From contig JBAIAC010000007.1 of assembly GCA_037349315.1 (NCBI GenBank), positions 52,787,001-52,851,000 of the forward strand: a DNA stretch of 64,000 nt, given 5' to 3'. Of this stretch, positions 46,541 to 59,500 are shown piece by piece. Below the pieces are notes generated by a model. That model was not told the DNA's origin and did not search any database. It saw only the letters and a list, made by a program, of their open reading frames with translations. This DNA comes from Chelydra serpentina (lineage: Eukaryota > Chordata > Testudines > Chelydridae). Each line of letters starts with the position of its first letter. The stretch's first letter is position 1. A program made the translations under genes and the position numbers.

Positions 46541-49500
46541 CTAATCAAGCTTTTAACAGAGGGGATCTCCTGTTTACATCAAAAAGTAACAGAATAATAT
46601 TTATTTTTAGCTCAATTATAAATATATTTGTCAATTAAAATTTTCACAGTTGCATGAAATTAGGGGATGGGCGGTGTCAACATCCCATATCAAAATATAC
46701 AAAGTAAGTATTCTTAATTCAAACTGTAGTAAATTCTCAAGCAGTGTTTTTCTTGCTTTGCCTATCTGAGTTTTGATTATTGTTGATAAATATTGTGTCA
46801 TCGGTTTGTGTGTGTATATGGTGAAAGCAATATTTATGAACATCCAACAATAAAAATCTAATTCTTCCAAGCCTACCAATATCACTCTATTCCCAGCCCA
46901 TACGACTCCAACTTTTCACAGAAATATTTTACAGTATATGTAGAAGGCATTCATTGTTCTTTATGAAAAGGGCTTTTTTTAATTTTTAAAGAATAAAGAC
47001 ACTATTTTCCCCAATTGAACATTTGGTGCAGACCAAGGCCTACAGTGCCAAAAAAGAAAGCTTTTCATCTTCACGCTGATGGAGCCACCACGATTACTCA
47101 ATCAAAGCAGCAATTCAAGATGACCTGAAAGTGAACCTCCTCTTCAGGAATGAGCAGTGGAAGCTTGCTGTGTATAAGCAAAGCCTACTCCTTTCCAAAA
47201 GGCTCCCATCTGGACAAAACGGAAATCAGGGAAATGCTTCATCTGATCAAGAGCTACAAAGATTAAAGCAACAACCCCCCAAAAAATCCCATAAAGAGGA
47301 AGAACAACGATTCTTAAGCTACATTAAAGGCTTGCTGTGGAGAATTACTGCTGAAAAGGATAAGACTCTGAACTCAGAAGATATGACCAATGCAGTTGTA
47401 AGCACCTCAGTATGGATATTTGAGTACAGCAAACACACACTGCACTGAGCAACATTTTGTTGCAGGTTAGTATTCAACTAGCACTCCTGCTTATCAGTGT
47501 CCTCAATCTTCCATTTTCCCAATTATGTCGGCATAGCATAAAGTTAATTCTATTGAGCATTAGGAAAGGAAGAGCTTTGATGAACTGAAGTGGGAAATTT
47601 CAGGAGCTGATAAGTAACTTAGATTTCAGGAGGAGGGGGGTTGGTTGGAGCCCACAATATGGTTATTTGGAACTTTGCCATTACTCAAATTGCTTCAGTT
47701 TAGCAGTTTTATTTAAAATTTGCTATGGAGTTTTTTGGTGATCTTCTGATTTCACACATCACATCAGACTCCAGTCCCCATATGTTTACAGCAGGCTCCC
47801 TAAGAAACATTCTTGGCACAGTGGCTGAGGGACAGCAAAAAAAATTCCCAACCTCACCTGGCAGGAAACACCCTAAGGTTTCAGTAGCTCTCTTCATATG
47901 CAGGCACACAGTCTGCAACGTATTCATATCATAGGAGCGAAAATGAAATTTGGAGAGATTAATGGTTCTTTTCATAGTCCAGAGAGCACAATTGAAGAAG
48001 GAATGGTATACCAGTCAACTTATTTACTTATGAATCTGCCCTATCCATCTGTGTGGTAGATAGTACATGCTTGATTTTGGTATGAAAATGAAGTGTTTTT
48101 ACTCATTAGGAGGTGCTGAGGAGTTGATTTTATTCATGTACACATTAAATCTTGTGTGGTGGTGGTTTTCTCACATGTCCACGACTTTTTGCTAGCTAGA
48201 TTCAAATGGAAACACTACAAGCCTCTCTCAAGTGCTACTTCCATTAATCCAAAAGCTTAGTTAATTTTCTTCCAACAATAGCTGTCCAAAATCCCAGTGC
48301 TAGTATGTACAAGATTCGGTCCTGTGAGATAACGAACATTTACACACAGTGATAGTCACGTGCTGAACTGTCTACCTCGCACTTTCAAATACACTTGTGT
48401 GCAGAAATCTGCTTGCCTCACATCACTGGCCTCTCCACAGTCCCTTTCTGAGAAGCCACTGAAATATGGGACTCCCATTAAATTTAGTGAAAGTCACATC
48501 GCTAAATCTCCCAACTACTACTCTGCTGGTGCATATTTGGAATGTCAGAAATTAGCTGTGTAAAAAGGTAAATTTTCATAAAAACCTACCAGCATATGAA
48601 ACAAGAACTATTCATTGTCACGGAAGAACTTGCAACTTCAATAGGCTAGATAGCATCAGAGGCCTTTACACTCCACTATGACCACAGGTAGACTAGGAGA
48701 CATTAGAAGTGCAAGTCAGTGATATTAGAATGGTTTCACTAAGTAGTAGTGGATAGTTGTACTATCCTAAAATATGCCAAGAATGCTATACCATCTTCTG
48801 GGTGAAAAAACTCTGCCAACCTTTACGTGAGTAAAAATTGGGTGATGGAGGAATGGATTTAATATTTTACTCCTGGCTACTACACTATCAGATCCCATAT
48901 TCCAGGATTAGTACATTGTTCCATGAAATGGAAGAACAGAATAATCACAAAGAACATAGCCTGCATGGCAGTTTATAGTTCGTTCACTACATTTGTCTAG
49001 AACAGACACGGCTGGCAAATGGAAATCCATTCCTATTTAAAAATGCCAATTTTTTAACATTTTCATTCCAAATAGATGAAAAGAAATGCCAAATTTTTCA
49101 CATGAAGAGATTTCCAGAAAGTTCGATTTGGGGAGGATCAAAATAAACTTTTCAGCTTGCTGGCTGTCTGCTTGCAGGCAGAAAGTGAGATTAAGATCCT
49201 TCCAGTTGAGCAGCTGGATTTTTATTATGATTTCCCTGATGGAACACTGAAGGCTTTTTTTTTTTTTTTTTTTTGGCAAAGTTAAATTTCAGTTTTGAAA
49301 AAAGGGCATTTTCCATCAGAAATGTGTGCATGAAAAGAAGAAATGCAGAGGCAACATTTTCTCACTGTCCAGAGGCTCACAACATGTCCCTGGACTGCTA
49401 TTATTTATTCACAATGCCTAGAGTGTACAAAGCAGAACATATAGACAGACATTCCTTGCCTGAAGGGTTTATAATTTAATGGTAAACAAACGTAACAAGT

Positions 49501-50517
49501 GAGAACTACATACAATAGGGGGAATGAGAGAAGGGAGGATGAGGATTACAAGGTCATCTGATCATTTAGATTTGCTATGCATGTTTTGGTGATTCCTTTC
49601 TCATACACATACAAAGTAAGAGTAAAATACAAATCTTCTCCTTTGGCTTCTTGATAACACCTAAAAAATTGCTCAGACTTCATCTTTCAAAAGAAAATTA
49701 GTATTTATTATAGGACCTATTTTCTGAGCCATTTCACATCCATCCATTTACTTACACCCATCATTGTTCTTTTGTTTATATAGAATTCTTTACATTACTT
49801 TTAAAAATATGATTAAGCACACCAATTTCCCCTTCAATGCCCGAAGTAGACACTTAACCACAAACCATATCCCCTTGTGATGGCAACCCCTCAGAGTCTG
49901 TGTTCTCCATATACCTGTCTGCCAACTGCAATTCCACTCCCTCTGCAGAAGTGAGCAAGCAGAGTGCTCACAAGTTAGGAGACATCCAGGAGGAGGATGT
50001 GCTGGAGACTGTTCCTGTTACCACAAGAGATAGTGAGGGCTCTTGTCCCAGAGAGCAACTGGAATCAAGGCACTAGCAAATTCCATGAGACATTTGGGAT
50101 TTGAGGGTGGTGGTGGAGGAAAACAAACAATTTACTGCATCAGTAGAACAAAAAGTATGCAGCTCTCTTATTCTTCACATAGTGTCAATGGAGAAGTACA
50201 TACTCCATAATCCTGTGTCACAAAGCAGGCGCACACAGAGCCATTTTCCTTAGGGGACAAGTTTGTTCTCTTCTATCTTTTTGCAGTATGGTAGCATGAA
50301 TGGGGACATACCGGAAGACAGGGACACAAGCGTGACTTAGAAGTGGCCTAGAGCACCTGGGTTTCATGTATATTAGTTTACTTCATAAATACTATCAAAA
50401 ATCACCCAATAAGATTTGAAAGCCTATTGGAGGGGACAATGCAGCTTCTTCTCCCTCCCATAATAGAATGCAGGGGTATTCCTGTTGCTTAGGAACTGAC
50501 AACACCCTACCTAATTA
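46541..50517. other. RMDN3 large intron, no gene seen
   Basis: A 105-codon plus-strand frame at 47131-47448 (lysine- and glutamine-rich) is not recognisable. A T-run lies at 49254-49274. Around 49385-49510 a dispersed repeat of the 'gccttgcctgaagggtttat' type is present. Confidence 0.35.
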
Positions 50518-50637
50518 CAGTGCTTAATCTGTAATGAAAGAGGTGCTGGGGCTCAAGTTATTTTTTAAATTTGTATAACTAAACACAGCAAGCCTAGAGG
50601 TACTGGGGGGCTCAGCCCTGGCACAAATTAAGCACTG
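50518..50637. mobile_element. Short MITE with 'cagtgcttaat' inverted ends
   Basis: Left end 'cagtgcttaat' and right end 'attaagcactg' are exact inverted copies enclosing about 100 bases. The right arm includes 'gctcagccctggcacaaatt', a phrase I know from dispersed turtle repeats. No duplication of the target is clear. Confidence 0.55.
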
Positions 50638-53600
50638 CCTACACTCTATGCCTCTCCTAGTGAAACAAGCAGCTGATATACCAGGAGCAAAGGTACATTC
50701 TGTTAGCCGTTGAAAACAATATTTCCTCCTGCCATCCCTCACTCAAGCTCATCTTTAGAAAGTTCATGAGTAGAGCAGCACTTCTTACTAGCTGTAAAAC
50801 TACCAGTAATTAAAGATGGGTTGAAATTGTATGAGCCTCTTCCTGCTGAAAAATGAGTTCTGGATACACCACCAAGGTGAACGTGAAACACCAGAGACTA
50901 AAAACTAGCCTCTAATTTGTGAATTAATCCTGTGCTAATGAAAAAGGAGCAAGGAAATGAATGGCATAAGTCTGAGCCAGGTGGTTGACCTCATACTTAT
51001 ATCATGCACCTATTTTGGACAGTCAATCATGGCAAACTGTACAAAGTCATGCATTGCTTTTCTGATGTGTATTGATAGTGGCTGTACACGGCTCCTGCTC
51101 CTCCTCCCCTACAGCTGGAGCTCCCTCTCTGAAAGACCCTTCATACACAAAGGAAGTGTGAGACTATTAACTTGGCTGAAACCAAATTAATTTTATTTGT
51201 GACTTTAGCCAGGATTTGAATCATGGTCACGAGGGGAGAAACGCTAACATACCAGCCCTCTTCCCTTCTTTTGCTCTCCACCAGTTCCATTTTGTCTTAA
51301 TACTGAAAACAAATTCCAAGCAAAGTGTTCAAGATTTAATATATGCAAGATTTAGCAAAGATGGGGTGAATTTTGAGCCAATCCTGGATCTGAGAGTTTA
51401 AAATCTCTAACTAGATTGGGGGGGAGGAGGGATCTAGAACAGAACAGAAAAAAGTTAAAACTTATGTTGTAACCGACACTAATATTTCCCTCCTCCACAA
51501 GAGTCAGTTACATGCCTCGATTCAACTAAAGACACTCTAGAATATATTTTAGGTAGTAACTTCATATCTATTCAGTCTCCCATTTTCCTACAGAGATTCC
51601 TGATTTCAGTTGACCCTGTCATGGGCTAATAAGTGGATGCCTGGATCTTCCAGGGAAACATGGAGACTTAACAGAAACTGCCGGCAAGATATTCTACCCA
51701 CAAACATTCGTAGTCTATGTGATCTGAATGTTTCTGGGTAGAGTATCACACCTGTGTTGAGGGGATTTTGAATGCAGCATTTTACAAGCCATTTCCAGTG
51801 AACGAGTTTTTATGAGTTCCTGGGTTTCGTAGGATCATGCTAAAGATTCCTGAGTACTACTGACTGGCACCTTTACTATTTACATTCTGGTATCTCTCAG
51901 AAAGTCTCAAAGCATAAACACCGTATGGGGTAGAATGCCTCCCACACCTCCTTTGTGCATGAAGGGCCTTTCAGAGCCACAGCTCCAGCTGTAGGGGAGA
52001 AGCAGTGTACAGCCACCATCAACGGCATAGAATGGTAGGGCCTAGAGATAATTTCTGAGACTACAAACCCAGCTTTCAGTGAGCCAGATAAGTGGGTCTG
52101 ATACAATTCCCTCCTCATCTCCAGAGAAAGCCTCTCCCCAACTCTCCCATCCCAAAGGAGCCAACAGCCTGTACTCCAGTTGGGTATCTAACATTAATGG
52201 AGTTACCATCATATTTTTCCTTGGTGCCTGGGCTCCTCACTCTCCCTCCCTTAGAGACTGTTGGAGTTTCTGACAGACAACCTCTCCCATCAGACTGTCA
52301 GCAAATACTACTTTTAAAAATCAGAAAATTAAGTGTTTAGCCTCAGTTTATATTTATGTTTTAGTCTCATTAAGCGCTTAAATGTCCACTAAAGTTAGTT
52401 TATACTCACTTATGGCATGTGCATCACTGTAGCAAAGCAACTGATATGACAGTAGAAATAAAACTGTTTTTCATTTTAAAGCCTGATATGCAAATGAGGT
52501 GATGCATATTGAAATATTCAAGTTAAGGCATTACATCATGCTCATACAGTCTATATTTCCAGGCCTTCAGTTTTAACAGAAGATTCCTGCCACCTTCTGG
52601 AGCATCGTTAGTAGAAGACTAACTGAGGGGCAAGAGAAATTTTAAGGCAACTGAAAACTTTATTTTCCTGACAAATGCCTTTCCCTCTCACCTTACCCAC
52701 CCAACATTTATTATAGCAGTGCCTAAAGACCAGCCACGAATGTGGTCACAATGTGCTAGACACTGTACAAACGGTAGACAGTCCCCACCACTCCAAAGAG
52801 ATGACAATCTATACAGATAAAAACAAAGGAATATAACATACAAGCACAGCAAACAATGTGATACTTACAATGACATGTTAGACCTACGTTTTTGTTTGTT
52901 TGTTTTTAATTTTAGGGGAGGGGTATTACTAGAAGGAGATTAGCTAAACAGAAAGGAGAGGGGACACGGAAAGGAAGAATTGAAAGACAAGGAAGAAGAG
53001 GATACAAAAGGTAAATAGAGGGAGGCGGAGGTGCAGAGATTGCGATAGATGGGGAAGGAGAGGGTTGGCGCAAACAATCAACATAGGGTATATAATATCC
53101 AGTCAAAACTGTAAAAAATGGTCTCACATCAGTGTTCATTGTTATCTTGTTGAAGTTGCTTTCATGCCTGTTCTTCCAAGCTTCAGTTTCTTTGACTTAG
53201 GGCTGGCTCCTCCCTGGAATCTCCTTCTCCCCAAGCCCACATGGCTCAGAGGTAAGGGGCACTTCATGGACGCTAGTGCCCCCAAAGTGGAGTGCGCTGT
53301 TCTTGGTCCAAAAAATGCAGGGATGATCCTGGCTTGGAGCTTTTCTCCCCCCGCACTACAATGTTTTCCTGAGGCTGCTTCTGTGCCTGCTCCTACTGGT
53401 TACTGTTTCTTTGGCTCTTGATTTTATGTTCTAATGCTTTTCTGTTTAATCCACATGATTAATAGGGAGCATTCAGCATAAGTCTAGATTTAGCTCAAAA
53501 TTAATGCGTTCCATGCAGTACTCGGCAACGAGTTAATCAGCAAGGTCCTGCTGATTGTCTAATTAGAACTGGCTTCTGGGCTATGTCCAGTATGCTGTTC

Positions 53601-54787
53601 ACTTTACAGTAAGACGAAAGTGTCCACCTCAGGAAGTCCAGATACACCAAGTGAAATTAAAAAGTGTTTAAATACATTTGTGTAAGTAGTTCTCCTGTGA
53701 ACTTTCAAGATGCTACGTTGAACAAAGTAACTGATTATCCTTTAAAGAGAGGAGACCATGTTTCAGAGAGTCTCATTCAATCCAGAAGACTATTTTCACT
53801 TCTCATAACCAACATGGAATGACCATATTTCAAAGACAGGCAACAAAAAATTACTACTTCATCTGCAATGAGAGCTCTCAGCAATCAGCAAATACGATTT
53901 TTCTCAGTTTGACTATTTCTCCCCTTGAAAATTAAGGCGGATAATGCTGCACCTGCAAAATCCTCCCTAGACAGACCCCTGAAATCCCCTGCTTCTCTAG
54001 TTGTACTTCCAATATTTCTTTTAACACCAGGGCTGAAGCCAAGGCAAACACACAGCTCCCTCTCTTCCTGATCCTTAAAGCTGGTGTTGTGCGCTTAGAA
54101 TTGCATAGCGCACAGACAAATTGAAATGGATAGGGAATCATTTGTTTTTCTCTCTCAGTTCTTGAGAAGTTTGTTTATTTGGGCCTCAGCAGCTTAATAC
54201 ACATGCCTGTCCCACATGCAATGCCCCAGGTTGTGTTTTTTGTTAAACATAAAACCTCCCCGCTCATGTCCTTTTCTCTCCTTTTCCATAATTTCTACAA
54301 AGCATTGAACCATGGGATATAACATCTTTGTAAAAGGTGCTACAAGATTACTAGTTGAGTAGTAAAATGTACATATTGGTTTCAGAGCTTTCATATTAGG
54401 GCACAGGCTACACATGTAAGAGCTGTAGACCTAGGAATCAAATTTCGAAATGATTCAGACAGGCCATGAAAGTAGTAAGAGAATGCCAGATTCTTGCCCC
54501 AAATGGCTTTACACAAGGTATGAATTTGGTCCAGAATCATTTGGAAGCAGCATCTAATACACAAGACCACTTCTTACCCATCCCCATGTATTCCTAAAGC
54601 AGTGCCTGCCTGAAAACTACAGCCATGGAAGTTGCTCTACTGTACAAAGGATGAATATTCTATTCAGCACTGCAATCAGATCACAGTTCTGTTTCCTCCA
54701 CATGGAGAGGCTGCTTGGGATCTGCCAAGAACTGCATGTAAACTGCAGCAATTGCCATTTGCATTATTCTGTTGTAAAGATGTGAGC
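50638..54787. other. RMDN3 large intron, old repeat near 52700
   Basis: Around 52700-52820 'ttattatagcagtgccta' through 'acaatctatacagat' is a widespread amniote repeat. No exon is seen. Confidence 0.35.
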
Positions 54788-54855
54788 TGCCTTACACCAA
54801 GTGGGGGGTCAGTGCTAACAAGCCAATTCAATTAAGGTGGAAGTGGCCAATGTGA
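54788..54855 (-). repeat. Fragment of the same repeat as 55810-56165, inverted
   Basis: 'gctgccttacaccaagtggg' and 'gtgctaacaagccaattc' are the reverse complement of the region near 55935-56015. It is probably an old copy of the same element in the opposite orientation. Confidence 0.6.
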
Positions 54856-55410
54856 GGGTCCAGGGAACAATGTGAGGGTTCCCCTTCCTACTTGGTTCTG
54901 GCCCCAATGCCAGTCCAGACAGGGTCCCATACACACTCGCTTTCTCTAATCATTCTTGAGAAACCATCTGTGATTATGTTGCCATAGCCATCTAGTCAAA
55001 AGCATGCTATAGAGCTGTGGTCAGTCAATCATTTCCTGCTCAGTGTTTTCAGCTAGCCCCTATGATTCTGTTCTATTCTACAAAGGTTTAGTTGTTTTTT
55101 AAACCATGCACAACAACATAATAAATGCCAGAGACCAAAGCAGGGAAAAGTAGCAGTCTTGCCTGCAACTGTAGTCAGACTGTACAGTCTCTACAAAGAG
55201 GAGACCACTGCCACAGTACAACCTTATCAACTCCACACTACACGAGAACAATCCTACCTTGTTCCAGGTCATCATGCTCTAGAATTAGGAGAGGAAAAGG
55301 CAGCTGGGGTGACACGTGCAATAGTAAGATAGCAGCACACAATTAAACAAAGGGAGGGAAAGCAGCACAACTACATCCTAGATAATGCAGAGACATTAAG
55401 CTGCGAGTAA

Positions 55411-55693
55411 GGCTGTGTCTATACTGGTGCTTTTCAGTGCTAAAACTTTTGCCGTTCAAAAACACCCCCCGAGCGACAAAAGTTTTAGCACTGAAAAGCA
55501 CCAGTATAGACAGCGCTTTATTGCTGGAAACCATGTTCCTGGCGATAAAGCTACCGCTGCTCATTAGGGGTGGGGTTTTTGTTTTTAAATCGCCGGGAGA
55601 GCTCTCCCCTGGTGCTAAAAGCGTGTCTATACTGCCCATGTCACAGCACGGCCACGGCCGCGCTGTAACGTGGGTAGTGTAGACATACCCTAA
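55411..55693. mobile_element. hAT-like MITE with perfect internal hairpin
   Basis: The left end reads 'ggctgtgtctatactgg' and the right end 'gtagtgtagacataccct', an inverted pair typical of the family. Inside, 55416-55451 and 55477-55512 are a perfect 36-bp inverted repeat with a 25-base spacer. The rest includes 'gagagctctcccctggtgct'. It cannot code for a protein. Confidence 0.7.
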
Positions 55694-55809
55694 GTGGAAG
55701 ATCTTAGGATGTACAATACTTTGTCATTATGTTGTGTTCCCCAGTATACAAAAATCAAAAGTAGGGAGGGGGGGGGGGGGGACGGACACATTTTTACAAA
55801 TTACAAAAA

Positions 55810-56165
55810 GTAATTTTCCCTCTGCTGATACTCACCTTGTCAACTGTTAGAAAAGGGCCACCCTGATTGCATTGGCCTCGTTAGCACTACAAAAGTAGTT
55901 TTCCCTCCCTTGCTATTCACCCTTCCTTGTCAACGGTTGAGAATAGGCCACTTCCACCTTAATTGAATTGGCCCGTTAGCACAGACCCACCCCCCACTTG
56001 GTAAGGCAACTCCCATCTTTCCATGAGCTATGATATATATTCTGCTTACTGTATTTTTCACTCCATGCTTCTGATTAAGTGGGGTTTAGCCCACGAAAGT
56101 TTAAGCCCAAATACATTTGTTAGTCTCTAAGGTGCCACAAGGACTCCTCGTTGTTTTTTCATGGT
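55810..56165 (+). mobile_element. Probable Penelope-like retroelement terminal repeat
   Basis: The stretch with 'cttgtcaacggttgag', 'cccacttggtaaggcaactc' and a tail 'tttgttagtctctaaggtgc' belongs to a dispersed family I know from turtles. The 3' part (56071-56098) has the layout of a hammerhead ribozyme core, which is a known feature of Penelope-like elements. This suggests, but does not prove, that class. The 5' part appears to be partly duplicated in tandem (55815 and 55905). Confidence 0.5.
56071..56107 (+). ncRNA. Decayed hammerhead-ribozyme-like motif
   Basis: CTGATTA (56071-56077) stands where a hammerhead has CUGAUGA. It is followed by a hairpin with 5-bp stem GTGGG/CCCAC (56079-56094) and then GAAA (56095-56098), the two conserved blocks and stem II. 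The G corresponding to catalytic G8 is T here, and the short stem III and cleavage-site U are also altered, so it should be inactive. Confidence 0.45.
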
Positions 56166-59100
56166 GAATAAGAAGCTTTTTCTCTGGAGGGCTAATTAAC
56201 ATAAACAAACAGGCTGTGACTAAAACAGCTTGCAACTGTCCCACGACCCAGATGGCGCTGGAAAGAGAACGTTTCCAGTTATATATTCATGAAAGTGTAA
56301 TTATGTCTTTCTACTAATAAAGGTAATTATTCATTTCCCATAAATCCCATGCCTCCCACATGCTGTTCTGCTATTTCCTTTCTATGGCTGCCCTCTTGCC
56401 TTTCTGCAGCTGTTCTGAAAAAATAAAAGCAAGACATAGAAGTGCATGCCCCCACTCAGCAAAAGGGCAAGTCTACGGAGACAGAATTTAAGTCTGTGCA
56501 CCTTTCCAATGATGCTGTTCTTGGAAGAGGTGGGCACAGAGACTACAGCACATGCCAAGACTGTTTCAGCACAAGGGGATACTGCACTGGAGACAAATGA
56601 TTAAGCAACATGTTACCATAGAACTAGCAGAATGTTCACATCATGAATCTATAGGGGCCTTATCAAGGTCTTTCGGAAGGGATGAGGGGAGGGAGTAACT
56701 TGCACTATCAGCCTTTTTTGACAGCATGTAACCCCAGTACTAGAAGTGTCATGCATATAATCTGTGGCTAATCCGATTTCATTCCATCTCCAGAATTCAA
56801 CACTGCTCGGACATTTCTTTGGATCAGTTACTTACTTTTGCACACAATAAAACTCCGAATCATTAGGCTAATCCATCAATCTTTAGCTCAGAAGCAGAAT
56901 CACACTGTCAAATATGCAAAGTTCAAGTGCCAAAACTGTTTAAAACTTTAAACAGGCAACTTGGTGGTTCACCAACATTCCAGTAGTTAAACCGGCAGAA
57001 AGAGCCAAACACCTGATTCCATTACAGAGATCAAATCATGCTGGTTTCTTCCCCTTATTTTTGCCTCACACTAACATGACAAACATGTTAGTGACCAAAG
57101 GCATCTAATTACCAATATGAAAAGCATTTTTTCTCCAAACCTTAAATTCAATTTCCAGGCCACAAGGTATTTCTCCTATGAAGTAATAGTCCAAGCAGAT
57201 TTTCGGAAAGCAAAAGAAGAGAGATTATTCCCTAAAAGAGTTTTAACCTCCATGCCCTTGACAATCCAGAGCTCCGAACACTGAATGTTAATGTGTTTAA
57301 CATTCCACCTTCAAAATCCCAGCAGTAAGGAGGTCAGTCACGTCAGAAATCCAACAGTTTATCAAGCAGTTCACTCCAAAAACAGAAAGGAATTTTCTCT
57401 TCTCTCTAAAAGCAACATTTGTACTAAACTAGGCTACCTCACGATTAACAGTTTTAGTTTAATCATAGCAGTAGAATCAGCAACCATCAGCTCCATACAC
57501 AAGTTTCTACAAGAGCCTGTTAGATACTCAAGCCACTGAGGAAAATGAGAAACTCCTCACTTCTAGCCAGCCACAGCACTTGTTCCAAAATAGCAATGAA
57601 AAAAATTGTATTTATTAGAGAATCTTTTAGTTTAAATCATGAAGGAAAATAAAAACCTTGCCTATGTGGAAGCTGTATGCCAATACTACTACGTATGCTG
57701 GTTAGAGTTATTTCAGAGCCATTCACTTTTGTAAAATAACTGAACCAAATGAGGAGAGCATAGGATCAGAAGATTGTCTTCTGGCATGGCACTGGTTTCT
57801 CTGGAAGACCCTGTATAAAAGGTTACCTAGACTAAGACACCTCATAAATACAAAAAGCCAAGGCTTTTGCAGACCTCTAGCAATGGCCATGATAAAACTA
57901 AAAATGAACAGGATCAAGATGAGGAAAAAAAAACAGTGTAATCAGGTTTACTGTTTCCCTTGTAGATAAGCAGTTTTGCCATGTACACAAATCTTTCTTT
58001 ACTTAGCTGCTATGTGAAAGTGGAAAAAGTTCAGCTAATACCACTTAAACGGGTGGGGGGGAGGAAAAGGGGGGGGAGGGCGCAACTCAGGGCCAGGTAA
58101 AGTACCCAAAAATACTTAATGTATTTTTGAAATTAAACTAGATTTCAAGATAATAATCTTTTGTGATCAAGTTATCTTAGTTATATGTATGTATGAGAAG
58201 CTGAAGAAAAAGTTGTATTGTTTGATAAAATAGCATGTGATGACAATTTAAGTCTACTGTAAAATAAATACTTAATGCACCAATTTAAGATTGCATGTTC
58301 AATGTTAATTTAACATTTCCTGTTTTTTGAAGGCAAAAACCTTTATTTTTATGAGTATAGTTGTGACATATAATGTAAGCTATTTAGATAAGGTTTACAT
58401 ATAGTCAATCACTGCCATCAGTTTAAAGCAAAATTGTAATGGTAGCAGAATGCGTATTACCCTCCACTACAGAGAGAATCACTATCTTAGCCCTCCTCGG
58501 GATGCGGCCAAGGAGACCCTGCCATATAGAATAACCAGAAATTCTTTTCCTTTTAACCACGAACACAAACTCCAACAATCCATACATTTCAAGACCAGAT
58601 GACAGATTTCAGAATTATGGAAGTCTCATGTTGCAGGGGACATCTTGTTCTGAAGACACAAGAGATAAATTGCCCAATACTTCAGTGACAACTGCAGCGG
58701 TCAAACCTCTCCCTTATTCCCTCCATCCCAAAAATACGGACGTTTTCTCTCCAAACCCTAGAACTAGGGGGTTAACCTTTCTTAAAATAGAGTTTCTACT
58801 TTACTTGGCACTGTATAAGCTTTTGGAATGTCAATAATAAAAGAAAATAAGAAAAAACTAACCCCAGTAAAATAAGAAAGGAAGGAAGGATGAATGTCAG
58901 GTCATCATTAACCATCTAGCTCTCAAGTTACTGCCCCCATAGCTTGTGCAGCTGGCTGTTAGTTTGGCTTTCAATGACATAAGAGGTTGCTCTGTAGGGG
59001 ATTAAAGAGGGGCCAACAGAAACAGAGCAGATGAGAGAGAAAATAAGAGGCCACCCCAGTTCTTGAACAAAGGAATTACAATTTTCTGGAAATGAGCTGT

Positions 59101-59264
59101 CATGCTCTCCTAACCCTCACCTACCAGATTAATTTCCAGCACATAACAGCAAAATACATAAGCAGTCATTTTCCCAGGGCACACGGAACCAAAAGGATCA
59201 TCAATAAAGTTCAGCTCATTTCTGAGCCAAGATCTTTCATGAGGTCTCTCCGAGCTACTTCTAT
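56166..59264. other. RMDN3 large intron, no gene seen
   Basis: Short frames only. A G-rich run lies near 58052-58080. Confidence 0.35.
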
Positions 59265-59500
59265 CCAGCCCCTGTTACCACAGTACCTAAGCATCTCACA
59301 ATCCTTAATGTACTTATCCTTACAACATCTCTGTAAGGTAGGGGAATACCATTATCCCCATTTTACAGTTGGAGAACTAAGGCACAGAGAAACCGAAATT
59401 ACCTACCACAGACTTCTTGTGTGACCTTGGGCAAAGCACGGAATTCCACCAGGACTCCCAAAACTCAGACTAATGTACTAACCACTGGATCATCCTTCCT
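59265..59500. repeat. MIR-like SINE
   Basis: It shows 'ttatccccattttacagttg' and 'ggcacagagaaaccg' followed by 'tgtgaccttgggcaaagca', the usual order of a MIR core and flank. Confidence 0.6.
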
